Assembly (NCBI GenBank): GCA_947259415.1
Contig: CAMYMI010000023.1
Coordinates: 1-44,892, forward strand
Reading direction: 5' to 3'
Source of the DNA: an uncultured Ectothiorhodospiraceae bacterium
Lineage (GTDB): Bacteria; Pseudomonadota; Gammaproteobacteria; UBA9214
DNA length: 44,892 bases
In this document: one piece after another, positions 1 through 7,221 of the stretch
Position numbering within the stretch: the stretch's first letter is position 1
Layout: every line of letters starts with the position of its first letter
The notes under the pieces: generated by a model
The model's database searches: none
The model's input: only the letters and a program-made list of their open reading frames with translations
Told to the model about the DNA's origin: nothing
Position numbers and translations under genes: made by a program

Positions 1-1
1 C

Positions 2-253
2 AAGTCACGCCTGGTCGGCCGCCATGATGCCTTGCCGCCGGACAAGGGCCGGTGGGTACCCTTGCGTGACAAGGATGAAACAATCGGCGCTGTCTTGCGC
101 ACGCGGACACGTGTCAGTCCGGTGTATGTATCGATCGGCCATCGTGTGACTCTGGATACGGCCATCGATTACACCTTGCGCTGCACGACCCGTTACCGCC
201 TGCCCGAAACCACGCGACACGCTCACCGGCTGGCATCCGGTTTGTCAGAATAA
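2..253 (+). CDS. nfi: Endonuclease V, C-terminal part (5' end outside window)
   Basis: This is the last 83 residues of an open frame that enters from the left edge. Endonuclease V (deoxyinosine 3'-endonuclease) nicks DNA near deaminated bases such as hypoxanthine. The visible part carries the family's C-terminal blocks: a K-S-R-L-x-G stretch, a D-K-x-E-x-I-G-x-x-L-R-T-R stretch, then [10 protein letters not shown] and the very typical Y-R-L-P-E-T-T-R-x-A-H. The length from the last catalytic block to the stop fits the roughly 220-residue family. The N-terminal half with most metal-binding residues is not in the window, so activity cannot be judged. A hairpin follows 14 bases after the stop. 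Confidence 0.88.
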   Translation, partial: KSRLVGRHDALPPDKGRWVPLRDKDETIGAVLRTRTRVSPVYVSIGHRVTLDTAIDYTLRCTTRYRLPETTRHAHRLASGLSE

Positions 254-267
254 TAGACCGAAAGGCT

Positions 268-311
268 TCAGAGCACATTTAAACCTAAAATAAGTAGAAA
301 ATGTGCTCTGA
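268..311. repeat. Palindrome D0, 13-bp stem (TCAGAGCACATTT)
   Basis: Perfect inverted repeat TCAGAGCACATTT / AAATGTGCTCTGA around a 17-base AT-rich loop, just after the nfi stop. The outer TCAGAG resembles the arms of the other palindromes in this window. It could also act as an nfi transcript terminator, although no clear T-run follows. Confidence 0.7.
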
Positions 312-428
312 CGCCTTTTGTAATTCCTGTAAATTGTGATGTTTCCGTGATACCTGCCTGATAAACTGACAGTAATGCTGACATCAGTGAACCCGCGGGA
401 GACCGTTCGGGTTGCACTGCCTGCTACC

Positions 429-1151
429 ATGAAAAAAAACATTCTTGTAATCGAGGACAATGCGGACATCGCCCATCTGGTGATGGTGAATCTGCACAGC
501 AAGCAGATGCATGTTGATCATGCGGCCGAAGGCACGGTCGGCCTGGATATGGCACTCACCGGGCAATACCATCTAGTGATACTGGACTTGATGCTGCCCG
601 GCATGGATGGTCTGGATATTTGCCGGACTCTTCGCAACGAGAAGGTCTATACCCCGATATTGATGCTGACTGCGAGGACTACCGAGCTGGACCGTGTGCT
701 TGGACTTGAAGTGGGCGCGGATGATTACCTCACCAAGCCGTTCAGCGTCCCGGAACTGGTGGCGCGTGTTAATGCAATATTGCGCAGGTCCGATCAATAT
801 CAACCCTCGCAGGCAACACGGGCAAGCTCACCGTTGCGATTCGGCGAGCTAAGCGTGGACCCAGACAAGCGCCGGGTACAGCTCGGTGACAACAACATTG
901 AACTCACTGCCAAGGAGTTCGATCTGTTATGGCATTTCGCCAGTAACCCGGGGCGGGTCTTTTCCCGCAGTCAGCTATTGGACTGCGTATGGGGTTACGG
1001 ACACGCCGGCTATGAACACACCGTGAATTCTCACATCAATCGCCTGCGTGCAAAGATCGAGACTGACCCGGCAAAACCGCGCTATATAATCACCGTCTGG
1101 GGTGTTGGTTACAAGTTCTCCGAAAATGAAATCGGGCAGGGTGTCGCATGA
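429..1151 (+). CDS. OmpR/PhoB-family response regulator
   Basis: DNA-binding response regulator of 240 residues. The receiver domain (about 1-120) has the acidic pocket E9-D10, the phosphoacceptor D53 in V-I-L-D-L-M-L-P-G, the L-T-A-R switch region and the K of Y-L-T-K-P-F. A winged-helix effector domain (about 135-232) follows, with the R-V-F-S-R-x-Q-L-L and H-I-N-R-L-R-A-K-I-E motifs. I chose the ATG at 429 because K-K-N-I-L-V-I-E-D is the canonical start of the receiver fold; an in-frame ATG at 375 would add 18 unconserved residues, and neither has a strong ribosome site. The stop overlaps the start of the sensor kinase by four bases, so the two are translationally coupled. The target genes are unknown; the spondin-domain gene immediately downstream is a possible one. 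Confidence 0.93.
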   Translation: MKKNILVIEDNADIAHLVMVNLHSKQMHVDHAAEGTVGLDMALTGQYHLVILDLMLPGMDGLDICRTLRNEKVYTPILMLTARTTELDRVLGLEVGADDYLTKPFSVPELVARVNAILRRSDQYQPSQATRASSPLRFGELSVDPDKRRVQLGDNNIELTAKEFDLLWHFASNPGRVFSRSQLLDCVWGYGHAGYEHTVNSHINRLRAKIETDPAKPRYIITVWGVGYKFSENEIGQGVA

Positions 1152-2611
1152 TGCTAAGAACTTTGTACAGCAGGCTTGCGCTGACACTGTTTATCCTGTT
1201 GTGTCTGGTTGGCGTCATCCTGATCCAGATCATTGGACATTCGAGCACCCTGTACCAGCAGGAAGTTGCACAGAAACTCAACCGTGAACTGGCTGCCCAT
1301 ATTGTCGCTGAACAACCCCTGATCCAGGACCGCAAGATTAATCACCAGGCGCTGGACCACCTGTTTCATCAGCTGATGGTGATCAATCCCAGCATCGAGT
1401 TATACCTGCTCGATAAGCAAGGTACTGTACTTGGCTATTCAGCGCCTGAAGGGAAGGTTAAACGAACGCAGGTTTCACTGGATCCTGTCAAGGAGTTTCT
1501 CGATGGCAGCGCCAGGTTCCCGCTGAAGGGCGATGACCCGCGCAATACCAATGGCCGTAAAGTGTTTTCTGCCGCCAGCATTGTTAACCAGGACGGCTTA
1601 CAGGGCTATCTGTATATCGTGCTGGGTGGTGAGCAATATGATCATGTTGTACAGATGCTCGGTAACAGCTATATCCTGGATTCTGCGCTGCTGGTGTTGC
1701 TGGTCGCCCTGGCCGCGGCATTAACAGGTGGCCTGGTGGTCTTTGCCTTGCAGACCCGCCGGTTACGGGTACTTGGTAATGTCATGCGCCGCTATGCCGG
1801 AGAAGGCGGTGACGGGAGTCTGGCCATCCGCTATTCGGGCAACACAAATGATGAAATCGATGTCCTTGGACAGCAGTTCAATGCCATGGCTGACAAGATC
1901 ACGTCCCAGATTAATGAACTCATGCAGATGGATAGCGTGCGCCGTGAAATGGTTGCAAACATCTCGCATGATCTGCGCACCCCGTTGACAACCATGCGCG
2001 GGTATCTCGAAACGTTACAGCTCAAGCATGCTGAATTGTCCACAGAGGAACAGCGGCAATACCTGCAAACGGCTCTCAGTCACTGTCAACGGCTGGGCCA
2101 GATGGTGGAGGAATTGTTTGAACTGGCCCGGCTGGACTCCTGCGAGTCTGTGGTCTTTTCCGAACCCTTTTCGATGTGCGAGCTGGTGCAGGATGTTACC
2201 CAGAAATTCCAGCTGCGTGCCCGGGAAAAGTCGATTCAACTCAACGCCAGCCTGAATCCGGAAGCCCCGCTGGTTTACGGTGATATCGCCATGATGCAGC
2301 GGGTACTGGAGAACCTGCTGGAGAACGGACTGCGGCATACACCGGCAGGTGGCAGTATCAATGTTGGCGTCGATGTGGATTCGGGTAATGTCGTTGTGCA
2401 GGTGGCCGATACCGGCTGTGGAATTCCTGCAGAAGATGTGCCGAGAATTTTCGAACGTTTCTATCAGCAGGACAAGAACCGCCCCGCCAGCAACAGTGCC
2501 GGCCTGGGCCTTGCCATTGTAAAGCGTATTCTCGAGCTGCACGGCAGCGTAATCAAAGTCAGCAGCGAGCTCGAAAGGGGCACAACCTTTTCATTCCGCA
2601 TTCCGGTGTAA
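1148..2611 (+). CDS. Membrane sensor histidine kinase
   Basis: Sensor kinase of 487 residues, partner of the overlapping response regulator. It has an N-terminal membrane segment (about 8-30), a periplasmic sensor region of roughly 145 residues with no recognisable named fold, a second membrane segment (about 178-202) and a HAMP linker (about 203-258). The HisKA helix holds phosphoacceptor H274 in N-I-S-H-D-L-R-T-P-L. The ATPase domain has the N box (E-N-L-L-E-N-G-L-R-H-T), the D-T-G-C-G-I-P G1 box and a G-L-G-L-A-I-V G2 box. The architecture is that of BaeS/PhoR-type kinases, but the signal cannot be read from the sequence. All catalytic motifs are present, so it should be active. Confidence 0.93.
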   Translation: MMLRTLYSRLALTLFILLCLVGVILIQIIGHSSTLYQQEVAQKLNRELAAHIVAEQPLIQDRKINHQALDHLFHQLMVINPSIELYLLDKQGTVLGYSAPEGKVKRTQVSLDPVKEFLDGSARFPLKGDDPRNTNGRKVFSAASIVNQDGLQGYLYIVLGGEQYDHVVQMLGNSYILDSALLVLLVALAAALTGGLVVFALQTRRLRVLGNVMRRYAGEGGDGSLAIRYSGNTNDEIDVLGQQFNAMADKITSQINELMQMDSVRREMVANISHDLRTPLTTMRGYLETLQLKHAELSTEEQRQYLQTALSHCQRLGQMVEELFELARLDSCESVVFSEPFSMCELVQDVTQKFQLRAREKSIQLNASLNPEAPLVYGDIAMMQRVLENLLENGLRHTPAGGSINVGVDVDSGNVVVQVADTGCGIPAEDVPRIFERFYQQDKNRPASNSAGLGLAIVKRILELHGSVIKVSSELERGTTFSFRIPV

Positions 2612-2747
2612 AGGGAACTGATTTATTTATTCAGCAAATCTGAGCCCTTCGTTGTTACCAATTTGTGATATTTTCGGGACCGCCACGTGATGGCCTCTCG
2701 TGATAATGAATTCCCGTTAACGGAAAAATAAAATGGAGAGTTCAGCT

Positions 2748-3509
2748 ATGAATACAATCAAGACATCGGGTCGCGCCTCCCTGGCGGGTGCCGCCCTGAA
2801 AAAGTTAATGATCGGCCTGCTGACTGCTGCCAGTTTGGGCCCGATGAGCGCTATGGCAAGCGGTCGTCATATGAGCATCGAAGTCACCAACCTGACCAAT
2901 GCAATTTATTTCACACCTTTGCTGGTATCGGTACATGATGCAGATACCCATATGTTCCAGGCAGGGACAGCCGCTTCACCCAGTCTGCAGGCCATGGCCG
3001 AGGGCGGTGATATTTCCTTCCTTGATACAGATCTTTCGGCCCTGGGTGCCAACAATGTTGTCGACCCAGCCGGTGGTTTACTGGCGCCGGGCGCATCTGC
3101 CAGTGCCACGTTGATGGCAGGTGGACACAACCGGCACCTGTCACTGGCTGCCATGTTGCTGCCAACCAATGATGGTTTTGTCGGGCTTGATGCTATAAGA
3201 ATACCCAGGAAACGGGGCACATATACGTATTATCTCAATGGCTACGATGCCGGTACCGAAGCCAATGATGAAATCATCAATGGCGGTGGCGCGCCCGGTA
3301 CCCCTGGCATTCCAGCCGATCCCGGCGGCAACAATGGCACAGGCGGTAGCGGTGTAACGGGTGCTGACCATAACACGACTGTGCATGTGCATCGCGGTAT
3401 TGTTGGTGATACAGATGCCACTGGTGGCGCCAGTGATTTGAACAGTGTGGTACACCAATGGATCAATCCGGTGGCCAAAGTCGTGATTACAATTGGCGGC
3501 AACAACTAG
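2748..3509 (+). CDS. Exported spondin-N domain protein
   Basis: Secreted protein of 253 residues. The signal peptide has a positive N-region, a hydrophobic stretch ending near S-A-M-A-S, then the mature start H-M-S-I-E-V-T-N-L-T-N. The body resembles bacterial spondin_N domain proteins: the opening I-x-V-T-N-L-T, F-T-P-L-L-V-S-V-H, and a later H-L-S-L-A-A-M-L-L-P-T-N-D-G-F-V-G-L-D block that is typical of the family. A Gly/Pro/Asn-rich linker (about 178-210) precedes a histidine-containing tail. Spondin-N folds bind calcium and mediate surface or matrix contacts in eukaryotes; the bacterial role is unknown. Start at 2748 is chosen for GGAG nine bases upstream and the intact signal peptide. 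It lies 136 bases after the kinase and ends at a strong terminator. Confidence 0.8.
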   Translation: MNTIKTSGRASLAGAALKKLMIGLLTAASLGPMSAMASGRHMSIEVTNLTNAIYFTPLLVSVHDADTHMFQAGTAASPSLQAMAEGGDISFLDTDLSALGANNVVDPAGGLLAPGASASATLMAGGHNRHLSLAAMLLPTNDGFVGLDAIRIPRKRGTYTYYLNGYDAGTEANDEIINGGGAPGTPGIPADPGGNNGTGGSGVTGADHNTTVHVHRGIVGDTDATGGASDLNSVVHQWINPVAKVVITIGGNN

Positions 3510-3528
3510 GACTGTATATGGAAATATG

Positions 3529-3549
3529 CGGCCCCTACGGGGCCGTTTT
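3529..3549 (+). terminator. Rho-independent terminator after the spondin-domain gene
   Basis: Seven-bp GC stem CGGCCCC/GGGGCCG with a three-base loop, followed by TTTT. It lies 20 bases after the stop codon of the spondin-domain gene. Confidence 0.85.
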
Positions 3550-3569
3550 CAATAACCGCAAAGCCGAAT

Positions 3570-3653
3570 AACCGGGGTCAGATCCCAGTTTCCTCTAATA
3601 TTAGTAAAAACTGGGATCTGACCCCGGTTTTTGGGGATCTGACCCCGGTTATT
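3570..3653. repeat. Palindrome A1 with an extra half arm
   Basis: Near-perfect palindrome with arms AACCGGGGTCAGATCCCAGT and its complement around a CTAATATTAG centre. It is followed by a second copy of the right arm (GGGGATCTGACCCCGGTTAT). The final TTA is the reverse complement of the stop codon of the ATP-grasp gene. Confidence 0.9.
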
Positions 3654-4593
3654 GCGCAGCAAAGTGCTGGCGCGCAAACGCTACGCGATCATCGACTGAT
3701 TTGAGCGACTGCTGATGTTGTTCAACAAGCTTCAGACGATTGTGCAGACCGGCCTGGTTGGCAATCTGGATGTTCAGGCCGGGGCGCGCGTTGACTTCAA
3801 GTAATAACGCGCCCTTGTCACGATCGAGGACGAAATCAGCCCCCTGGTATCCCAATCCGGTCATCTCATGGCAGCGAGCCGATGTCTTCAGCATCGTATC
3901 CCAGTGAGGTACCTGGATACCAGAAACAGGAAATCCGGTATCGGGTTGCTCAGTGACAATCTGGTTTTTCCGGACCGCATCGAGTGTGATACCTGTAACA
4001 ATATCGATGCCGGCGCCAATAGCCCCTTGATGCAGGTTTGCTTTGCCTTCAGATTGCCGTGTTGGCAATCTGACCATCGCCATGACCGGCACGCCGAGAA
4101 AGATCACGATTCGGATATCCGGAACGCCCTGGTAACTGATCGCCTGAAAGACCGGATCAATTAATACATGGTATTCCAGCAGTGCCTGATCGGGTTGCCC
4201 TCCGAGACTGTACATACCGGCGAGGATATTCGATACATGATGCTTCAAATCGTCCCAGCTCAGCACTTGCCCGTTGACTTTGCGATAGAGTTGTCCTTGG
4301 CGGCCGGTGATCATGACAATGCCTTTACCGCCACTGCCTCGGGCCGGTTTGACGACAAAGTCCGGGTATCGCTCAAGCAGCTCATGGAGGTTTCGGCGCT
4401 GGTGTTCATAGTCGATAATGCCATACAGTTCCGGCACCGGGATGCCCATGGCCATGGCAAGTTGTTTGGTACGCGCCTTGTTATCCACGAGTGGATACAG
4501 GCGCCGCGCATTATGTGGGAGGGTGTATTGTGCATTCCGCCGGTTGATCCCGAGCACATCAGCTGATTTCAAACGCCTGGCGATATTCAGCAT
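3649..4593 (-). CDS. RimK-related ATP-grasp ligase (alpha-L-glutamate ligase-like)
   Basis: Cytoplasmic ATP-grasp enzyme of 314 residues that probably makes an amide bond between an amino acid and an acceptor; the substrate is unknown. Visible signatures are the N-terminal R-N-A-Q-Y-T-L-P-H-N-A-R-R block typical of the 'alpha-L-glutamate ligase-related' group, the ATP-binding loop K-P-A-R-G-S-G-G-K-G-I, and the magnesium-binding E266-V-N268-A-R-P-G-L. It is the last gene of a three-gene operon: its start overlaps the upstream stop by one base (TGATG). ATP-grasp, inactive transglutaminase/7TM and pepsin-like protease genes are a recurrent proteobacterial cluster described in surveys of amidoligases. 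The TAA stop is contributed by palindrome A1, so the final residues may differ from the ancestral C-terminus. Confidence 0.88.
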   Translation of the reverse strand: MLNIARRLKSADVLGINRRNAQYTLPHNARRLYPLVDNKARTKQLAMAMGIPVPELYGIIDYEHQRRNLHELLERYPDFVVKPARGSGGKGIVMITGRQGQLYRKVNGQVLSWDDLKHHVSNILAGMYSLGGQPDQALLEYHVLIDPVFQAISYQGVPDIRIVIFLGVPVMAMVRLPTRQSEGKANLHQGAIGAGIDIVTGITLDAVRKNQIVTEQPDTGFPVSGIQVPHWDTMLKTSARCHEMTGLGYQGADFVLDRDKGALLLEVNARPGLNIQIANQAGLHNRLKLVEQHQQSLKSVDDRVAFARQHFAAQ

Positions 4594-6128
4594 CAGGATG
4601 ACCCTCGCAACAACGCCCTGAACCGAATCAATTCAAGCAATCGATAACCGGAATACCGACCCAGCAACAAGCTAAGGGCAAGCACCACGAGTAGAATTTC
4701 AGGGAACACGAAAACCAGATGGTTCATCTGTTGGTTGATCATCACTATATAGGCTAAAGCGGCAACGGCCAAGCTTCCGATGCCCTGCTGCATTGCTTCT
4801 TTCCTGCCGAGCTCTTCCCAGACAATCGACATGCGCTCGATGGTCATCGTCATGATGACCATGGGGAACAGTGCAATGGACAAACCACGCTCCAGTCCCA
4901 GGTTGTCACTGAAAATACTCAAGGCTGTTATCAACAAAATGACCACGATGAGCACAGATGCAAGGCGTGGCACCAACAGCAGTTTGAGGCGTTCCAGATA
5001 TAAGCGCACCATCAAACCAGCAGCAATAACGAGTGAGAAAAGTATCAGTCCCCAGAGCAACTGGGTTTCACGAAATGCCAGTGCGATCAGCACAGGCATG
5101 AAGGTGCCAAACGTCTTGATGCCGATGACATTACGCAGAAACACCAATAACAGGGCGCCGAGCGGTATCAGCAGCATGATGTGGTAGGTTGCCTGCTTGT
5201 CCACCGGCAAGCTGTGCAGGGAGAATTTATACAAGGCAGGCATATCAGCCTTGCTCTGCAAGAGGATGCCATACAGTGCTGCGGTTTTGTTCAGGACAAC
5301 TGAAATCGTCGCCTTTAATTGCTTGCCGCCTCGCATCTTAATCAAGGATTTGTTGCTGTGCCATATCAAATAATAGTCATCAGATACCCCCGCCTCGCCT
5401 GTGGCCAGGTCGTAAGGACGCCAGTGATCCCTCTGCAGAACCTGCAGCCAGTGAACAACATTTAGATCCCTTTGAAATTCTGACAACTGCACACCGTGTG
5501 CAATCCGTGCCTGTAACCCGGCCAGTTGCAAAATATCCACCGCGGTACGAGCCCGGGTCAGCTCCGTCGGTGCACTGCCAAGCAACAGATCAAGGTTTTG
5601 GTTTAGTTTCGGCGCATTCAGACGCATCATCAACTCTGATACAAGCATATCTGTATCCACAGAGCGTGCACGGATATCGTCCACAACCGCCATTGCCGCC
5701 ATCAAGCGGGCGCCCTTCAAGTCAGACTTGCCAGCTTGTAGCGGTTCCGGTTTTGCCGGCGCCAGTTCATCCGGTGATCGGAGTTTCTGCAGAGTGGCGC
5801 GATAGTAGAGTGTCTGCTGGCCGCTGGCCTTGCGAATCGACCATACCACCTGGCGGTTACCCGCAACCTTTCTGATTCGCGTACCGTAACCGCGCGATAC
5901 CAGGTTCTCATCGAGAAGCGCGTAGTTGCTGCTTGTGCGTGGAATATACAATGAGACTTTGATCGGCCGGTCTTTGGCCAGAAAGCTAACGCGCACCTCC
6001 ATGTCCCAGATCTTAACCTGGCTGTCCGGGCTCAATGGAAAGTGCAAAACCAGGAGCTTGTAGCTGAACAATGCCAATCCTGCCAGGATCAGCAACGATG
6101 TGAGGACATAGAGGTGGCGGTTATTCAT
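4593..6128 (-). CDS. Inactive transglutaminase fused to a 7TM domain
   Basis: Inner-membrane protein of 511 residues. One N-terminal membrane anchor (about 8-28) is followed by a periplasmic region of roughly 230 residues that matches the inactive transglutaminase-like (UUP1) domain. A C-terminal block of about seven hydrophobic helices (about 310-500) contains the conserved G-I-K-T-F-G-T-F-M-P-V-L-I-A-L-A-F-R motif of the '7 transmembrane helices fused to an inactive transglutaminase' family. Its start overlaps the protease gene upstream by four bases and its stop overlaps the ATP-grasp gene by one, so the three products are probably made in fixed ratio. A transport or receptor role linking the periplasmic protease to the cytoplasmic ligase is inference. 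Confidence 0.88.
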   Translation of the reverse strand: MNNRHLYVLTSLLILAGLALFSYKLLVLHFPLSPDSQVKIWDMEVRVSFLAKDRPIKVSLYIPRTSSNYALLDENLVSRGYGTRIRKVAGNRQVVWSIRKASGQQTLYYRATLQKLRSPDELAPAKPEPLQAGKSDLKGARLMAAMAVVDDIRARSVDTDMLVSELMMRLNAPKLNQNLDLLLGSAPTELTRARTAVDILQLAGLQARIAHGVQLSEFQRDLNVVHWLQVLQRDHWRPYDLATGEAGVSDDYYLIWHSNKSLIKMRGGKQLKATISVVLNKTAALYGILLQSKADMPALYKFSLHSLPVDKQATYHIMLLIPLGALLLVFLRNVIGIKTFGTFMPVLIALAFRETQLLWGLILFSLVIAAGLMVRLYLERLKLLLVPRLASVLIVVILLITALSIFSDNLGLERGLSIALFPMVIMTMTIERMSIVWEELGRKEAMQQGIGSLAVAALAYIVMINQQMNHLVFVFPEILLVVLALSLLLGRYSGYRLLELIRFRALLRGSS

Positions 6129-6625
6129 TTGTTCAGTGGGATCTCACATTTCGGCTCATTGATGTATTTCTCGGCGGTGTCAACCAGAAAATCGGACCCC
6201 ATGAACCGGCGGCCGACGAGCATCGGATAAGTTAGCCCAGCGCGGTTGATCAAGGTCACCTCGGTTTCGCGGTATATACTGCCAAGGCATATCCCCAATT
6301 CAATGACAAAACGCTCCTGTGTTTCACCGAAATGGCGCTTGATGGTTGCAATACGGTGTACCTTCTTCTGCAGGCTTATCTTTTCGCCTGTAAAATTCAT
6401 CACGGTAAAACTGACCCAGTCCTCGCCGTTCCGCTTGATGGGGCTAATGCATTCACAGTGAAGCGATGAAAGGTTGGCACCGGTGTCTACCCTCGTGCGG
6501 ACATCAAGCTCGCCGGGGTAAATACGGGTTTTTTCAGCATAGCCAACGATCTCCTTGGCAAGCGCTGTAGACAGGCCGAATAACATTGTTGTGACACACA
6601 AAATGAATATACGAAGCGCTTTCAT
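6125..6625 (-). CDS. Periplasmic retropepsin-like aspartic protease (PF05618 type)
   Basis: First gene of the operon, 166 residues. A signal peptide (M-K-A-L-R-I-F..., cleavage near A-L-A at 21-23) puts it in the periplasm. The catalytic-type motif V-D-T-G-A (DTG at 47-49) sits early in the mature chain, followed by S-L-H-C and later L-V-G-R-R-F-M-G. This is the family once annotated as 'ATP-dependent zinc protease' and now regarded as retropepsin-like; such proteins work as dimers because each chain supplies one aspartate. Start at 6625 is set by the signal peptide and a GAAGGG ribosome site; the upstream in-frame extension runs into a transposase remnant. Likely job (inference): trimming a peptide or amide product made with the neighbouring ligase. 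Confidence 0.87.
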   Translation of the reverse strand: MKALRIFILCVTTMLFGLSTALAKEIVGYAEKTRIYPGELDVRTRVDTGANLSSLHCECISPIKRNGEDWVSFTVMNFTGEKISLQKKVHRIATIKRHFGETQERFVIELGICLGSIYRETEVTLINRAGLTYPMLVGRRFMGSDFLVDTAEKYINEPKCEIPLNK

Positions 6626-6701
6626 GAACGAACCCTTCTCAGATGAAAAATTCACTACCTTTAGGAAATAATAGGCAATTTCACCGCCTTCTGCCGTATT
6701 C

Positions 6702-6890
6702 CTACAAGCCTGTTGACTGAGGCCTGCCGTCAACAAGGACCCGGCGTTTGCAACCGAACGCCACCAGCTCTTCGACATGACAGGTCTCGCAGCGCACTCG
6801 CGGAATACCGTGCTCGAGCCCGCCGCATTTGAGATAGTCCTCGAATTCCCGCCGGACATAGCCTGGCAGTTCTGTGCCCTGCCCCGCCAC
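6702..6890 (-). pseudogene. IS91-family transposase remnant (zinc-binding N-terminus)
   Basis: About 60 codons reading G-Y-V-R-R-E-F-E-D-Y-L-K-C-G, then H-G-I-P-R-V-R-C-E-T-C-H and E-L-V-A-F-G-C-K-R-R. This is the Cys-rich zinc-binding start of IS91-type transposases. Right after K-R-R the family sequence, which should continue with another Cys pair, is lost and replaced by unrelated residues and a stop. No catalytic tyrosine domain is present. It is therefore a dead fragment just upstream of the protease operon, evidence of an old insertion and deletion here. Confidence 0.8.
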
Positions 6891-6990
6891 CTTAGCCTCG
6901 AAACCGAATAGTCTTCACCAATCAGCTGGTAAAAAAGGGGACGTTACAGACGTTGGCGCTCGTAGGCAGTCGCGCCAACGCCCGGAGCGG

Positions 6991-7026
6991 GTCGAAACCG
7001 ATCATCTGAGTAAATCACTCAGGAAT
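6991..7026. repeat. Repeat F, copy 1 (CTGAGTaaatcACTCAG hairpin)
   Basis: Shared block GTCGAAA..GATCATCTGAGTAAATCACTCAGG. The core is a six-bp stem (CTGAGT/ACTCAG) with a five-base loop. Two further copies lie at 18051 and 19611. It is unrelated to the GGGGTC palindromes. Confidence 0.75.
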
Positions 7027-7050
7027 TATTCTTCTAGGCATACGGAACAA

Positions 7051-7113
7051 ATGGTGTCAGATCCTGGTTATTCCTAATTGACGAGAAAACTGGGATCTGA
7101 CCCGGTTAATCCT
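7051..7113. repeat. Palindrome A2 (degraded)
   Basis: The right arm (AAACTGGGATCTGACCCGGTTA) is well preserved. The left arm (GTGTCAGATCCTGGTTATTC) and the centre have drifted. Confidence 0.75.
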
Positions 7114-7221
7114 GTGGTTGCGTCCTTAATCCATTAATACTTTGACTGTAATGTTTTCTGGCACTACAATGATTTTAATAACAATTAAAAATTTATTAAT
7201 ATAATAAAATTCTGAATCACT

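Noticed and set aside
3570-3630. Family A palindromes as ordinary rho-independent terminators
   Set aside because: They lack T-runs, occur upstream as well as downstream of genes, and at 3570 a separate true terminator already precedes one.
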